From Mauremys mutica (Eukaryota; Chordata; Testudines; Geoemydidae), in assembly GCF_020497125.1 (NCBI RefSeq), contig NC_059075.1, positions 31,904,003 to 31,968,002 on the forward strand: DNA of 64,000 nt, in the 5' to 3' direction. Each line of letters opens with the position of its first letter. Position 1 is the first letter of the stretch. Below, piece after piece: positions 12,236 through 23,746 of the stretch. The position numbers and the translations under genes were made by a program. The notes under the pieces are model-generated. The model did no database searches and was not told the origin of the DNA. It saw only the letters and a list, made by a program, of their open reading frames with translations.

Positions 12236-13479
12236 TGGTTGACCAACTTGAGACACCTAGAACCTGATTTTTTCAGAGTACTTAGCATTATGTAGCTCTT
12301 TCTGTGTTCAAAGCACAGCTTTCATTGACGTCAGTTGCAGCTGTGAGTGCTCAGAACATCTGCAAATCAGACCCCAGGGTATCCTGTTAGCACTCAGAAA
12401 ATTAGGAACACACAATGACCACCTGTGGAAAAAATGTGGTTTATGTGACTTGAGTAGTATCATAGAGGAATTCTACCCCAGATTTTTAAATCTACCATGT
12501 AGGCACCTCTGACATTTAAAAAGTCATAGCTCAGGTACAGCTTAACCTCTCTAGGCACCTAACTTTCCTCTGGTCAGCATTTTCAAAGCAACCTAAGCAC
12601 TCCTGCCACCCCACTGCTAATGAACTACACAGAGCCCTCGCTTAAACTGGAGGCCCCAAAGCAGAATTCTCAAATGAGGCAAGGGAATGTGTGTCTCATC
12701 AATGGGGCCTGATCCCATAGACATGTTCTGAGGGAGGTGCCTACCTCTGGCTCAACAGCCAGGTGCACCAGGTTATGCAGATATATATCTAAGCCCCTTT
12801 CCTCATGTAGGCCTAGTCTATCATGAGTAATTGAACATGGGTCAGGCCTTATATTTTGGGAAACAGAATTAGGGAGGTAAATGGATCAGCAGGCTGGAAA
12901 CAAAAGTCTGTACTAGTTAAGATAAGAAAGAACACCCAGGAAACTATTAATAATGGACATGATAACTGGAATGCAAGATGGAATGGAATAAGCCTGGAAT
13001 GCAAGATGAGGCAAAGAGTAAGTCATGCATGGACAGAGTATGCTGTACACAGGTTGGTTTTTACAAAGTGACCAATCCAATCCAAAAATGTGTGATGCTA
13101 TGTATAGTAAAATGCAATGTAATGTGTAAATGTATATAAAGGAAGTGTTTTCATGCTGTGAAGCTCTAGCATGTCTCTACTGAGCATGTGCAAACCCCTA
13201 TATCCCTGCTCAGAAAGTTCATTGGAACAGAGAGCAAACTCCTAGCCAAATGACAGGACCCCTATGAGGTCCTTTGGAGGTTAGGTTTGGTCAATCATGA
13301 GGTTTACTGTCTGGACCAGTGATGACCAAAGCAGATCTACCCTGTAAACTGCTTAAGCCTTGAAGGTCTCAGGAAAACCTCTTCATCCATACAGAAGAAG
13401 GAGATGAGGATTTAGGACCCCAGTTCACAGAACCGGGGTAGGGATTAAGGGGGTCCTGCTCGGCATGAGTTGTTCACTG
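12236..13479. other. Unassigned DNA left of the Gypsy remnant
   Basis: No motif is recognised. Some of it may be decayed 5' Gypsy sequence, because the pol remnant begins directly to the right, but no LTR could be identified. Confidence 0.35.
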
Positions 13480-14193
13480 GTCGGAGAGAACAATTAGAGA
13501 CCTGGTGCAGATGTACCAGGACATATTTTTCCCATTTCCAGGATGAATCTCTGTAGTGGCCCACTGAGCCACATAAAACCCAGGACGCAACCCAGTCAAA
13601 AGTCAGTATCTCATCCCAGAGGCATTGAAGTCCCAGTTAGTACAAGAGGTCCAGGAGATTAACTAGGTGTGACTGAGGAACTGAGAAGTCCCTGGTGTAG
13701 TCTGTATCAGAGGGGTAGCCGTGGTAGTCTGGATCTGTAAAAGCAGCAGAGAGTCCTGTGGCACCTTATAGACTAACAGGCGTTTTGGAGCATGAGCTTT
13801 TGTGGGTGAATACCCACTTCGTCGGTGTAGTCTGGTACTCCTTGTCCCTAAACTGGATGGGACTGTTTGATTCTGCATAGACTTCCACCAAATCAATGTG
13901 AACTTTGACTTCATTGCCTAGCCAGAATCTGGAGTTAATGTCCTGTTTAATTGGCTCAGCCAGACCCGATACATCTCTACATTAGACTTAACTAATGGCA
14001 ATAGGCAGATCCTGCTTTCCCCCAATTCCCATGCTGAGGCAACATTCTCAAACCCTGTAGGCTTTTTTCAATTTGTTAATATGCCATTTGGTTTACACAT
14101 CAGCCTGGTCACCTTTCAAAGACTCTTGGACCAGGTGTTGTGGCCCTATCAACCCTGAGCAACAGCCTACGTGGATGATGTGTTAGTCTACAG
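13480..14193 (+). pseudogene. Ty3/Gypsy pol remnant, reverse transcriptase part
   Basis: Conceptual + strand translation, with several stops and frame changes, gives Gypsy reverse transcriptase motifs in order: LVPKLDGTV and CIDFHQINV (13830-13900), then STLDLTNGNRQILL (about 13970-14010), then NMPFGLHISLVTFQRLLDQV (about 14080-14130), then the catalytic-type box YVDDVLVYS just before 14194. Upstream, an acidic-plus-EALK stretch resembles the protease/RT linker. The remnant is split by a PLE fragment at 13705-13823, and is cut immediately after the YVDD box by a hAT element. It resumes at 15855. It cannot encode a working protein. Confidence 0.85.
13705..13823 (-). mobile_element. Penelope-like element terminal fragment with target duplication
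   Basis: This is a single terminal unit (landmarks GTAGCCGTGGTAGTCTGG, CTGTGGCACCTTATAGACTA, GAGCATGAGCTTTTGTGGG). It is bounded by the 11-bp direct repeat GGTGTAGTCTG at 13694-13704 and 13824-13834. It interrupts the Gypsy reverse transcriptase between the regions upstream and downstream of LVPK, so it is younger than the Gypsy copy. The hairpin at its 5' end belongs to the hammerhead-like structure discussed under findings. Confidence 0.85.
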
Positions 14194-15854
14194 CAGGGGT
14201 CTCAAACATGCATGCGGCCCGCGGAGCTCTTCCCTGCGGCCCGCGGAGCTCCCCAGGGGAGCTCCGCAGGGGCCCCCAAGAGAAAAGCGGAGGCTCCCGC
14301 CTCCGCCCCTCTCCTGGAGCCTCGGCGCATAGAGCACCGAGTCTCCGTCCGAGCGCCTGAGCCCCGCCCCGATCCGAGCCGCGTGGGGAGGGGGCGGGGC
14401 TGGGAGCTCTGGGCTGAGCGCTGCGCTCGGCGTGGAGCTCCCAGCCCCGCCCCCTCACCACGCGGCTCTGAGCGGGACCGCCGGAGACGCGCTCGGGTAA
14501 GGGGGGGGGGAAAGCGGGACCTGCCGGGGCCGGGGCCGGGCCGGGGGGTGGGGGTGGGGGAGGGAAGCGGGACCCACCGGGGCCGGGCCGGGGGAAGGGA
14601 AGCGGGACCCGCCGGGGCCGGGCTGGGGGGGGGGGAAGGGAAGCGCTCAGGGCTGGGGCAGAGGATTAGGGTGCGGGGGGATGAGGGGTTCATGATGTGG
14701 GGGCGCTCAGGGCTGGGGCAGAGGATTAGGGTGGGGGGGGATGAGGGCTCTGGCTGGGGCTGAGGATTAGGGTGCAGGGTCCTAGTGCCTGCCCTCCGCC
14801 AGTACTGGCAAGGCAGGCTTCCCTTACCCTGAGCCTCTCCAACCCCAAAGCCCCAGCCAGAGCCCTCATTCCCCCCGCACCCTAATCCTCAGCCCCAGCC
14901 CTGAGCACTCCCACATCATGAACCCCTCATCCCCCTGCACCCTAATCCTCAGCCAGAGCCCTCATCCCCCCACACCCTAATCCTCTGCCCCAGCCCTGAG
15001 CGCCCCCACATCATGAACCCCTCATCCCCCCGCACCCTAATCCTCAGCCCCAGCCCTGAGCACTCCCACATCATGAACCCCTCATCCCCCTGCACCCTAA
15101 TCCTCAGCCAGAGCCCTCATCCCCCCACACCCTAATCCTCTGCCCCAGCCCTGAGCGCCCCCACATCATGAACCCCTCATCCCCCCGCACCCTAATCCTC
15201 TGCCCCAGCCCTGAGCGCCCCCACATCATGAACCCCTCATCCACAGCCCTCACCCCATACTCCAAACCTCTTGCCTAGCCCTGAGCCCCCTCGCATCATG
15301 AACCCCTCATCCACAGCCCTCACCCCACAGCCCAACCCTCTTCCCTAGCCCTGAGCCCCCTCGCATCATGAACCCGTCATCCACAGCCCTCACCCCACAG
15401 CCCAACCCTCTTCCCTAGCCCTGAGCCCCCTCCTGCATCATGTACCCCTCGCCCTCAGCCCCACAGCCCTCACCCCTGCACTCCCTCCTATCCCCAAACT
15501 CCGTCCCAAAGCCTGCACCCCCACCCCCTGCCGCAGCCTGGAGCCTGCATCGAGCACAGAGCCTGCATCCAGACCCCCTCCCCCACCCAAACTCCCTCCC
15601 AGAGCCTTAGGCAGTAAATCTAAGTGCGTGTTTTGTCCTTTGAGTGAGGTGCATTATGAGTGTATATATTTATTAAAACTGCGCGCGCTTAGGGGAGGAG
15701 GTGGAGAAGAGACAGGGCAGGGGCGGGGCCTCATGGAAGGGGTGGATTGGGGGTGGGGCCAGGGGCAGCAAGGGGGCGTGTCAGTGATGCGGCCCTCGGG
15801 CCAATGCACTAGTCCTCATGCGGCCCTCGGGGTCATTTGAGTTTGAGACCCCTG
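14194..15854. mobile_element. Large GC-rich non-autonomous hAT element with minisatellites
   Basis: The ends CAGGGGTCTCAAAC and GTTTGAGACCCCTG are perfect 14-bp inverted repeats. The flanking 8-mers (GTCTACAG, TCCTAGAT) match poorly, so the target duplication has decayed or the junction was altered. The interior is very GC-rich and repetitive. A 60-bp unit is repeated in one orientation at about 14644-14763, and its reverse complement is repeated many times at about 14860-15430, with higher-order periods near 155 bp. No transposase is encoded, and open frames across it are compositional artefacts. It interrupts the Gypsy pol remnant. Confidence 0.85.
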
Positions 15855-16195
15855 TCCTAGATGCTCCACAGTCAGGAACATCTTATTCTGTATATAGGAG
15901 TAGGACACTCCTGGACTGTGAAACCCAGTATCTAGTCCTCAATAAAGAGTGTGTAGCAATGCACTGGGCAGGAAAAGCCCTGCCCTCTTATTTGTTTGGG
16001 ACTCCCTTTTTTCTTATCACCAACTAGCAGCGCTCCAACAGTGCCAGACAATGAAAGATTCACATGCCTGGGTTACCCATTCGTACCTCACCTTACAGCC
16101 CTTTTGGTTTTGTATAGAGCATTGGGCTACCAAAACCCACCAGAATGCAAACTTTCTGTCCAGGATGAATGAAGTCATGCAGGGAGTGCCTTGAC
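15855..16195 (+). pseudogene. Ty3/Gypsy pol remnant, RNase H part
   Basis: The frame resumes after the hAT insertion with SRTLLDCETQYLVLNKECVA and then MHWAGKALPSYLFGTPFFLI, the Gypsy RNase H pattern (ET-Y-V-KECLAI-WA-L--YL-G--F-L-TD). It then shifts frame to MKDSHAWVTHSYLTLQPFWF and NANFLSR, the end of RNase H. At least one frameshift and internal stops are present. The segment directly continues the RT remnant at 13480-14193 and no longer encodes an intact protein. Confidence 0.85.
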
Positions 16196-17252
16196 AGTCC
16201 TACTCAAAGCTTACAGTCAAATGCTTGAGGGATTACTGCTTAACTCAGTTCATTTCACCTGCAGTGCTCACTTAGTAGCCCTTGCTAGTGACAGCTGGAG
16301 GACCAATGTCTGAGACATAGACAGACTAACAGCTACAGTCAAAAAGGTTTGTAAATATTGCCTAAGCAGAACATTGCATTTTAAAGAGCATCTGCAAAGC
16401 ACAGGCTGTGGATTTGAATCGTCCTGAAAAATTGTCCCCGAAACTAGGTAAGATGAGATGGGGAAGCTGTTGCACTACTGTTGCATACTATGCATAAGAC
16501 ATTACTTTTACGCAAGTTTTTTGGAGGGGGAAATTAAAATTACACCCAGTATTAAAGGAGCTAAAATGTCTGCTGGGCATTCAGAAATGTTACAGAAACA
16601 ACTTGACTTAATTGCAGGGTCTGGCAAGTAGCTGGTTGATTTAATCAGATGGTTAGAAAGCCATGAGATTTATGTTCATCAAGTGTACAAGAAAGTTGTT
16701 GACTTAATTAACACATATTGAGCACTTAAAGTTGAGCAATAGGGATTCAACACCAGTGTAAAAAATTACAGATAAGCTTACAAACTACTGTCTCCCTGAT
16801 CACGATGAAAGAAACCCCTATTTTACCCAGCTAGCACACCAGTTCTTTTAAGCAGTAAGGGTGTTTGATTACATGCAAGTTTGTATATTAAACTTGGATG
16901 CCCTCCCACTGGTTTCAACAAAAGCTGCAAAATTGAATTAGAAGGGTACTGGTTTTATGCAAAGGAAGGCACCAGTGACCTTTTGATGACTGCTTTTTGG
17001 AGGTCTGCAGAACCACACTTTCCCAACATTGCAAAACTGGCCAAATGATATTTGTCTGTTGTCCCCAAATCTGCATGTCAAGCAAAGCATTTCAGTATAT
17101 GGGTAGGTTCAGACTGTACAGAGGCAATTCATGAAAGAGGAACAAGTGAACTGACAAACGATGCTTAACTTTAATTAAAAAATATGAACAGAAATAACTG
17201 AACATTTAGTGGACAGTATTTGTTGTGTTTACTGTTGATTTTAGTTGTAAAT
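16196..17252. other. Unassigned DNA
   Basis: No integrase motif or transposon end is recognised. Decayed Gypsy 3' sequence is possible but unsupported. Confidence 0.35.
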
Positions 17253-18262
17253 AGGGCTGCCAAGCAATTAAATTAATCATGATTAATCAGCAAAGAATCC
17301 TGTGGCACCTTATAGACTAACAGACGTTTTGCAGCATGAGCTTTCGTGGGTGAATACCCACTTCTTCGGATGCAAGTGGGTATTCACCCACGAAAGCTCA
17401 TGCTGCAAAACGTCTGTTAGTCTATAAGGTGCCACAGGATTCTTTGCTGCTTCTACAGAACCAGACTAACACGGCTACCCCTCTGATACATGATTAATCA
17501 CAATGTTAAACAATAATAGAATACCATTTATTTTAAATATTTTTGGATGTTTTCTACATTTTAAATACATTGATACATTTTAGATACATTGATTTCAATT
17601 ATAACAGAATACAAAGAGTACAATGCTCACTTTATATTTTTTTATTACAAATACTCACACTGTAAAAACCAAAGATATAGTATTTTTCAATTCACCTAAT
17701 ACAAGTACTGTAGTGCAATGTCTTTATTGTGAAAGTTGAACTTACAAATGTAGAATTATGTACAAAAATATAGCTGCATTCAAAAATCAAACAAAGTCCA
17801 TTCAGTCCTATTTCTTGTTCAGCCAATCCCTCAGACAAACAAGTTTGTTTACATTTGCAGGAGATAATGCTGCCCGCTTCTTGTTTACAATGTCACCAGA
17901 AAGTGAGAACAGGTGTTCTTATGGCACTTTTGTAGCCGGGATCACAAGATATTTACATTGCAGATGCACTAACAATTCATATGTCACTTCATGCTTCAAC
18001 CACAATTCCAGAGGACATGCGTCCATGCTGATGACAAGTTCTGCTCAATAACAATCCAAAGCAGTGCAGACTGATACGTGTTCATTTTCATCATCTGAGT
18101 CAGATGCAACCAGCAGAAGGTTGATTTTCTTTTTGGTGGTTTGGGTTCTATAGTTTCCGCATCAGAGTGTTGCTCTTTTAAGACTTCTGAAAGCATGCGC
18201 CACACCTCGTCCCTCTCAGATTTTGGACGGCACTTCAGATTCTTAAACCTTGGGTTGAGAAT
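17253..18262 (-). pseudogene. hAT transposase C-terminal part (ZBED1-like)
   Basis: On the minus strand the frame near 18265 reads LNPRFKNLKCRPKSERDEVW. After frameshifts it continues with LLLVASDSDDENEH, SMDACPLELWLKHE, YLVIPATKVP and FSLSGDIVNKKRAAL, the hAT C-terminal dimerisation region of ZBED1-like transposases. The segment continues leftward into AT-rich 3' sequence and ends at 17253 with TAGGGCTGCCAAGCAATTAA, which looks like the element's terminal repeat. A PLE foldback (17290-17488) is inserted near that end. Several frameshifts and stops make it non-functional. Confidence 0.8.
17290..17488. mobile_element. Penelope-like foldback insertion (inverted pair)
   Basis: Two terminal units lie head to head. 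The left starts CAAAGAATCCTGTGGCACC, and the right ends with AGACTAACACGGCTACCCC. Together they form inverted arms of about 80 bp around GGATGC. The insertion is bounded by the 12-bp direct repeat CATGATTAATCA at 17278-17289 and 17489-17500. It sits in the terminal region of the hAT remnant. Confidence 0.9.
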
Positions 18263-18708
18263 CAAACTGTGCTAAGAGCTCTAAGCAGCCAAGCAAGTTG
18301 TCATTATTAAGATTGCCAAAGGTTTCATTAGACCCTCTCAATGCCAGACCTCGTGTTGTCAGAAATGTTATTGTTGCTACAACTCGCTTCAACACTTCTG
18401 TCTAGTAATTTCTTTCTTTAATATAGCCATCTGCTATATGTTTATCAAGGGTTTGAGTTTTTGATAAACGCATTACATAAGTGGTGAAAGGTTGTTGGTG
18501 CTCAGTAGAACTTTCATGTTTACCAAGTCTGCCAATGTGATCCCATGAATCAAATCCTCTCTTAGCTAGTGCAGATGTGCTGTTCGGATAAAACAATTTG
18601 CACACAAAACAGAAGACACAGCCAGTTGATGAGGAGTATATGAGCCAGAGCCTTTCAATAATTTTACCATTCGGGGACACTTAGTTGAAGGCTATATCAC
18701 AGAGTTTC
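18262..18708 (-). pseudogene. hAT transposase exon 2, N-terminal part (ZMYM1/TTF-type)
   Basis: The minus-strand frame runs KLCDIAFN, stop, VSPNGKIIERLWLIYSSSTG, CVFCFVCKLFYPN, GFDSWDHIGRLGKHE and later EVLKRVVATITFL, RGLALRGSNETFGNL and GCLELLAQFD. The Cys pair and WLIY box are those of the TTF-type zinc finger, and the rest matches the DUF4371 region of ZMYM1-like hAT proteins. A good acceptor (TATTATTTTAG) precedes it. At AQFD the sequence switches to the ZBED1-like C-terminal part at 18262. In-frame stops make it a pseudogene. Confidence 0.8.
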
Positions 18709-18986
18709 CTAAAATAATAAACATCTTACTATTAATGCATTCTCTCCAACATTCGTGATGAATACAGGCATATTTGTGGTGCATTAAGAGAGTAAGGGGA
18801 TCATAGTATAGTAGCAAGCAGCCTAGAATGAAATATTTTACATTTAGATAGATGCAACAAAAACCTGTTTATTTCAGTTGTCTCACAAAATTAATAGTTA
18901 ATTCAACTCCTGCTGGAAAGAGTTGATCTCGTAAAATGACTCAAGTAATGTATTTTTTTTAAAAAGCATAAGAAATTTATAATTAC

Positions 18987-19432
18987 CTTGTTCTGCCCTT
19001 ATGTTGTCTTAATGTCATTGCATATTTTCCATCACCAACACAATTTTGGCAAATATTGGGGCCCATGTCTATGCAGTACTGTTGGGTGAAAGCATCAACA
19101 GTCTAGAGGGCAGCATCAGAGGAGGGTAATTGTACTGATGTGTTTTGCAGCAGCTGTTCTTTATTTGGTGAAAGGATTTAATCAGAAGAAAGAGCCTGTT
19201 CTTCAGAGCCATGATCAATGTTGGCTGGACCCACCGCTATACTAGTTTAATTAATTACACACTCATCATCGTTACTAGTAGTATTAGTGTCATCAGCGGG
19301 AGTTTCTGTATGATTATTAATGAAGTAACTGCTTATACGACACATTTTTGCATTCTTATCTTCAATTTCTGCTTTATGCCTCTGTTTTTGTGCACCACTT
19401 AAATGTTTTTTCATCATTATTTTCTTTATCAC
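18987..19432 (-). pseudogene. hAT transposase exon 1 (ZMYM1-like N-terminus)
   Basis: Minus-strand translation starts MIKKIMMKKHLSGAQKQRHK and continues with AEIEDKNAKMCRISSYF, the KR-rich N-terminal leader typical of ZMYM1-like hAT transposases. It then decays, with stops, to TLRQHKGRTR at a good donor (CAAG|GTAATT, 18987/18986). The splice phase (2) joins correctly to exon 2 at 18708. So this is a DNA copy with its intron retained, not a processed copy. Length and motif order fit the family's first exon. Confidence 0.65.
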
Positions 19433-19518
19433 TTGAATTTGTTCGTTATCCTATGTTTATAGAATCCTGCTCTGCACCTCACCCACACCTGGAGGAGCGG
19501 CAGGGCAGTGGTTGAGGG

Positions 19519-19846
19519 CACAGGCACCAACTTTCCTTGGCGCTGGTGGGTGCTTGCCCCCCCCCCGCCCTGCCCTGACTCTGCCCCCTCTCTGCCCCTA
19601 TTGGACCCCTTCCCAATTCCAGACCCCGGCCCTGCCTCTTCCCTGAGTGCACCGCGTTCCTCCTCCTCCCCTCTCCCTCCCTGCGCTTGCCATGCGAAAC
19701 AGCTGTTTCACGGTGCAAGCGCTGGGAGGGAGGGGGAGAAGCAGGACGTGGCAGCGCGCTCAGGGGAGGAGGCAGAGCGGAGGCAGAGGTGAGCTGGGGC
19801 GAGGGGGCGGGTCAGGGAGCACCCATGGAGTCGGTGCCTATGGTTG
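19519..19846. mobile_element. GC-rich hAT-like MITE
   Basis: The ends GGCACCAACTTTCC and GAGTCGGTGCCTATG are imperfect inverted repeats. Related termini (CAGCACCTATG, CAGGCACCTGC) mark GC-rich blocks near 42190 and 27077. The interior is C-rich then G-rich with no transposase. Open frames on both strands are artefacts. Confidence 0.6.
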
Positions 19847-22800
19847 AGGGCTCCTCTCTGCCCTCCCCTCCCATCACTGGCTGGCTGCTTGCCAGTGACT
19901 GAGGGCGGGGTGTGTGTGTGGAGATGAGAGGAGCCCTCAGCCGGCCAGCTGAGAAGAGGAGCGAGTGGGTGGGGGTGAGGTAGGGAGGAGAAGCCCAGGG
20001 TCTAGGTAGTCAGGGAAGGGCTGGAAAGCAGAGCCAGCACTGCAGCCGCTGGGCTGCAACAGAAGTGGAGTGTCAGGCCCAGGGGGGGCCCTGCTATGCA
20101 TGGGTCTGACGCCATGGCACCTTTGGCGCTATTATAAACCCGGTACTGGGACAGCCACATGTTCTCAGCAGCTCCTTCAGGCTGTCTGTGTCACTCTCTC
20201 TTCCTCTGTGTTCTGCCTTCCCTATCAAACACACTCCTACCCAAAACAATCCTCAGCAAAAGCTCCTGGGCAGGTTCACATACCCCTTTTTGTCTTAGCT
20301 GGGGGCTTATCCTTACAGTTATGTTAACTGAAGGATGCATCCACACCTATTAATCTCAGTGAAGTTTTAACTCAACTCAGGTTTCATCCAGCTCATAGCA
20401 ATATAGTGTATATGAGAATTTTATGACAGTGAAGGTGGACACTAATGAATTGTTCAAGACTCAAAACAATTAATGTAAAAAAAAATTAAATAATTTGTAT
20501 CAATGAATACACTATGTTAAACATTGTGAACAGAAAAAAAAATGACCATATATAATGCTGTACAAAGTTACAACCCATTAAAAACCTAAAAAACAAAGTG
20601 TTGTGTGCAACCAAATTTGTGCTTTCAGGGTCACAAATTTGTGTATCGCCAACTAGGCTGTGGGAAGTCAGGACTATTGGTGGAAGTAAGAGTTCAGCCT
20701 ACCACTTAGAGCTGGGTCCAAGGTGGGGAGAGTTCAGGAAATATGCAGAGGGTCAGTATTGGAGGGACAGAATCCAAATGTCAGAGGCCGGGGGATAAAC
20801 TGGAGTCATGATCCAGAGGCAGAGCTGGGACTCAGTACAGGAGAGACAAGCTGAATGCCAGAACCATAGGGTCAACCAGAGTTGTATGCTAGAGGCAGAG
20901 CTAGGAATGGAAGCCAGAAGTCTGATGAAGGGGAGCAGGGGCTGGAGTAGAGCAGGAACAGGAAGCAGGTTGAAGCAAGGCTGGAACAAGCAGGAGCAGG
21001 GACTGAAACACGGGCAAGCACATCTGTGGGTGTGGTACATATTGAGCAGTCACTGATCTGCTGTTGGAGCCAGTCAGGGCTTTGGCCACTGTCAGTTCCA
21101 AGGCAATGCAGCTCAACTCACTGGTTGCCTAGCAGCACAGTTAGTCAGGGAGCAGGCCAGCAGCTGGTCCTAACTAGTATGGTTCATAGCAACATGGGTT
21201 GGTCAAAAACATTCTCTGCATCTTGTGGTATGAGATGGCAGTGGAAGAGCTGTCCCTTGCAGGTGAGGCAGTTAAGGAGATCTCTCAGTGTCCACTGTTC
21301 TCTTTGTTGCCCTGTGGTACATAGGCTGTGGAGAAAAGGACTCATTCTGGACATTGTTGTAGTAAAGGGTGCGTCTCAGAATGCGGCGCAGGGTATGTGT
21401 AGGTGGTGGTGAAGTCCTTGACCACAGTAATTGTAAACTCTGCATTAACAAAAGAGATAGTAGTGACCTGACCTTTAGGATAGTGCTAATTGCTTTTGAA
21501 AATCCTACTCCCAATTTTTCTGTTTCCTGGGCTCTCTTGCAGGGTATTACTTTACAGTGTAATGTCTTTCTTGAAACTGACTATGAGGTATCAGCTATGT
21601 CTTTTTGGCCATTAATCACACTTCCACTTCTCCTTCCATGGTTTCCTCTGTCACATTTCACTTCTGCTTTTTCTTCTCTCCCCTTAGTTCTATTTTATTT
21701 GATTCTGTATAGTATGGGATTTTCATGTATTTCTGAGTCCTGGTTCTGCATGTATGTACAGACATCTTACTAAAACAACAAGAAAAACCTCCAAACAAAA
21801 CTCCAAATACTCACAAGTGAGGCACACAGAATTGCCCTTCCCAGGAAGAAGAGACCCTGCTTGCTGAGCCATTTCCAACCACGATAGAAAGGAATGAGAG
21901 CCAGCTGCTGCAAGAGAGATCCCAACGCTGGCTACCAAGAGTCAGCAGGTATCCCAGGAAAGAAAGGGGAACTTCAAGCAGCCAAGACCATCAGAGGACT
22001 GTACCCCTACTGGGCTGAAGAGAACAAACTGAGTTGTCAGGGGACTGTTCTTGCTGAAATAATTATATAGTGTAAAAACAATACTCAACAGCTATTATTT
22101 TATTATTTTAACTCTAAGTCTCTCCACTCCCCCCAATAAAAAAAGTTGTCTTTGCCCTTGGCAATAGTTGAAGTTCACTGAACATATTGTGCTGATTATC
22201 TGAAAATTGCTTGTCTGCAGGCTAGTCTGTACTGCTAACCCTATTAATTTACATTCTGGAACAGTTATTTATGGGTAACAGTAAAAAGTAATTACTACTA
22301 GCAGCCAAAAAATAATTGATCCTAGCATCTAAATGAACAGGATGATTTCTAGCCTTATTTTAAGCAATTTAGGCTAGGAAATGTCTCTTTATCACGTTTG
22401 TATTGTGGCTAGCACAATGGGGCCCTGATCCATGATTGAGGCCACTCAAATGCTACTATAAACTAAATAGAAATTTGTCCTACAATCCATTGTTTCTGAC
22501 AAATTTGCTAACAAATCTGGGCTATTAACTCAGATTCAGCCGATAGAGTTTTCTTCCAGTTTTAATTAGAAGAAGGTGCAAAAACACACGGCTTCAAAAT
22601 TTGTCCACTTGTAGGCTGCATTGGTAACTTTTCAGGAGCCACACTTAGGTCCTAATACTGCTCCCAGAGAGTCAATGGGAGAACTCCACTGCATAGTATG
22701 GAATGGAATGCATTTTTAATGTAGAGGTGTAACCCAAGGAGATGACTGGCTGGAACCTGCAGTGCTCCATCCTGATCAGGATGGCCTTTAGCTCAAATCA

Positions 22801-23734
22801 AAGACAGAAGGTTCCAGAGTGGAGGTATTAAATGTATTAAAGATGATGGTGACAGGAGGCAGCATTATAGGAGTATGTGGCCAATGGGTTACACTTTGGC
22901 CAAACCTGAGATGGGGGAAAACCAGCATTTGTAACTGTCAGGAGGTTCAGCTGCAGTCATTTATCGCATTCAGTATAGGATGGTCAACTATGATTATTCT
23001 TTATAGATCAATAGGATTGTTCTGCATGTAACTGTGAACACATACTTTCATTTCTCAGCTGTGCCACTAATCAATTATTAAACTGCTACCTATTAAGCTT
23101 TTCTCTGACAGTTATATTTCCATTTTCTGTTGTATGAATTTATTTTAAAAAATTGTTGATTTCTACTTTGCAATAACATGTTCATTTACATTTGAATAAA
23201 CAGTTAAATTATAAAGAAAAAGGCTCCATACTTAAGATAGGCTATATTAAAAACAGCAAATGGAAATTAATGTACCAAGTCAGGCTCTTTACCAAAGTGA
23301 AACAGTTGAAATAATAAACTTTGATAGACGCACTAATGGGTATTTTTCATATTTAAGTTACACTGTTCCACTTTTATAGAAAAATGCTTGGACAAAAAAA
23401 GCTAAGACATACAAATTAGTTCAGGAGATTTTTATCTTTTCCTAACCCTTTCACCTTTTTCATGGGTTACTGCATTTCTTTTATTTACAGCTACTCTGAC
23501 AAAGAGAACTAAGTGATACATAAATTAGTCTGTTCTCCATGACTCAGGTCTTTATCTAGTGGCTTTTGATTAAGAATAAACAATATGTTTGGGGCACTGA
23601 GGTTTATTGGGTACTGTTTCTTTTCTTTCAGTAAAGTAAAATTTCTCACCCTGCTTGGAAAGGAAGGAGACTCAACATTACATAGAAGTTGTGTTTTTTC
23701 CCCCCTGGGTTAGTTACTTAATCTGAGAACTAAC
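19847..23734. other. Unassigned DNA with purine-rich and old repeat segments
   Basis: The left part (to about 20050) is GC-rich and may be more decayed transposon. A purine-rich AGGAGCAGG-type low-complexity stretch spans about 20660-21010. Near 22398-22468 a short fragment (GCTAGCACAATGGGGCCCTG) matches the old repeat also seen at 38567. No exon or RNA gene is recognised. Confidence 0.4.
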
Positions 23735-23746
23735 ACCCTAATCACA

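Noticed and set aside
14183..14763. Long overlapping open frames on both strands
   Set aside because: They lie inside a hAT with inverted ends and a GC-rich tandem repeat. The proteins are Pro/Arg/Gly-rich with no domain.
14860..15430. CRISPR-like repeat array
   Set aside because: Units are contiguous without unique spacers, and the DNA is vertebrate. It is a minisatellite.
17290..17488. Assembly artefact producing a palindrome
   Set aside because: Perfect 12-bp duplications flank the foldback, and similar foldbacks at 26404 and 39964 have their own distinct duplications.
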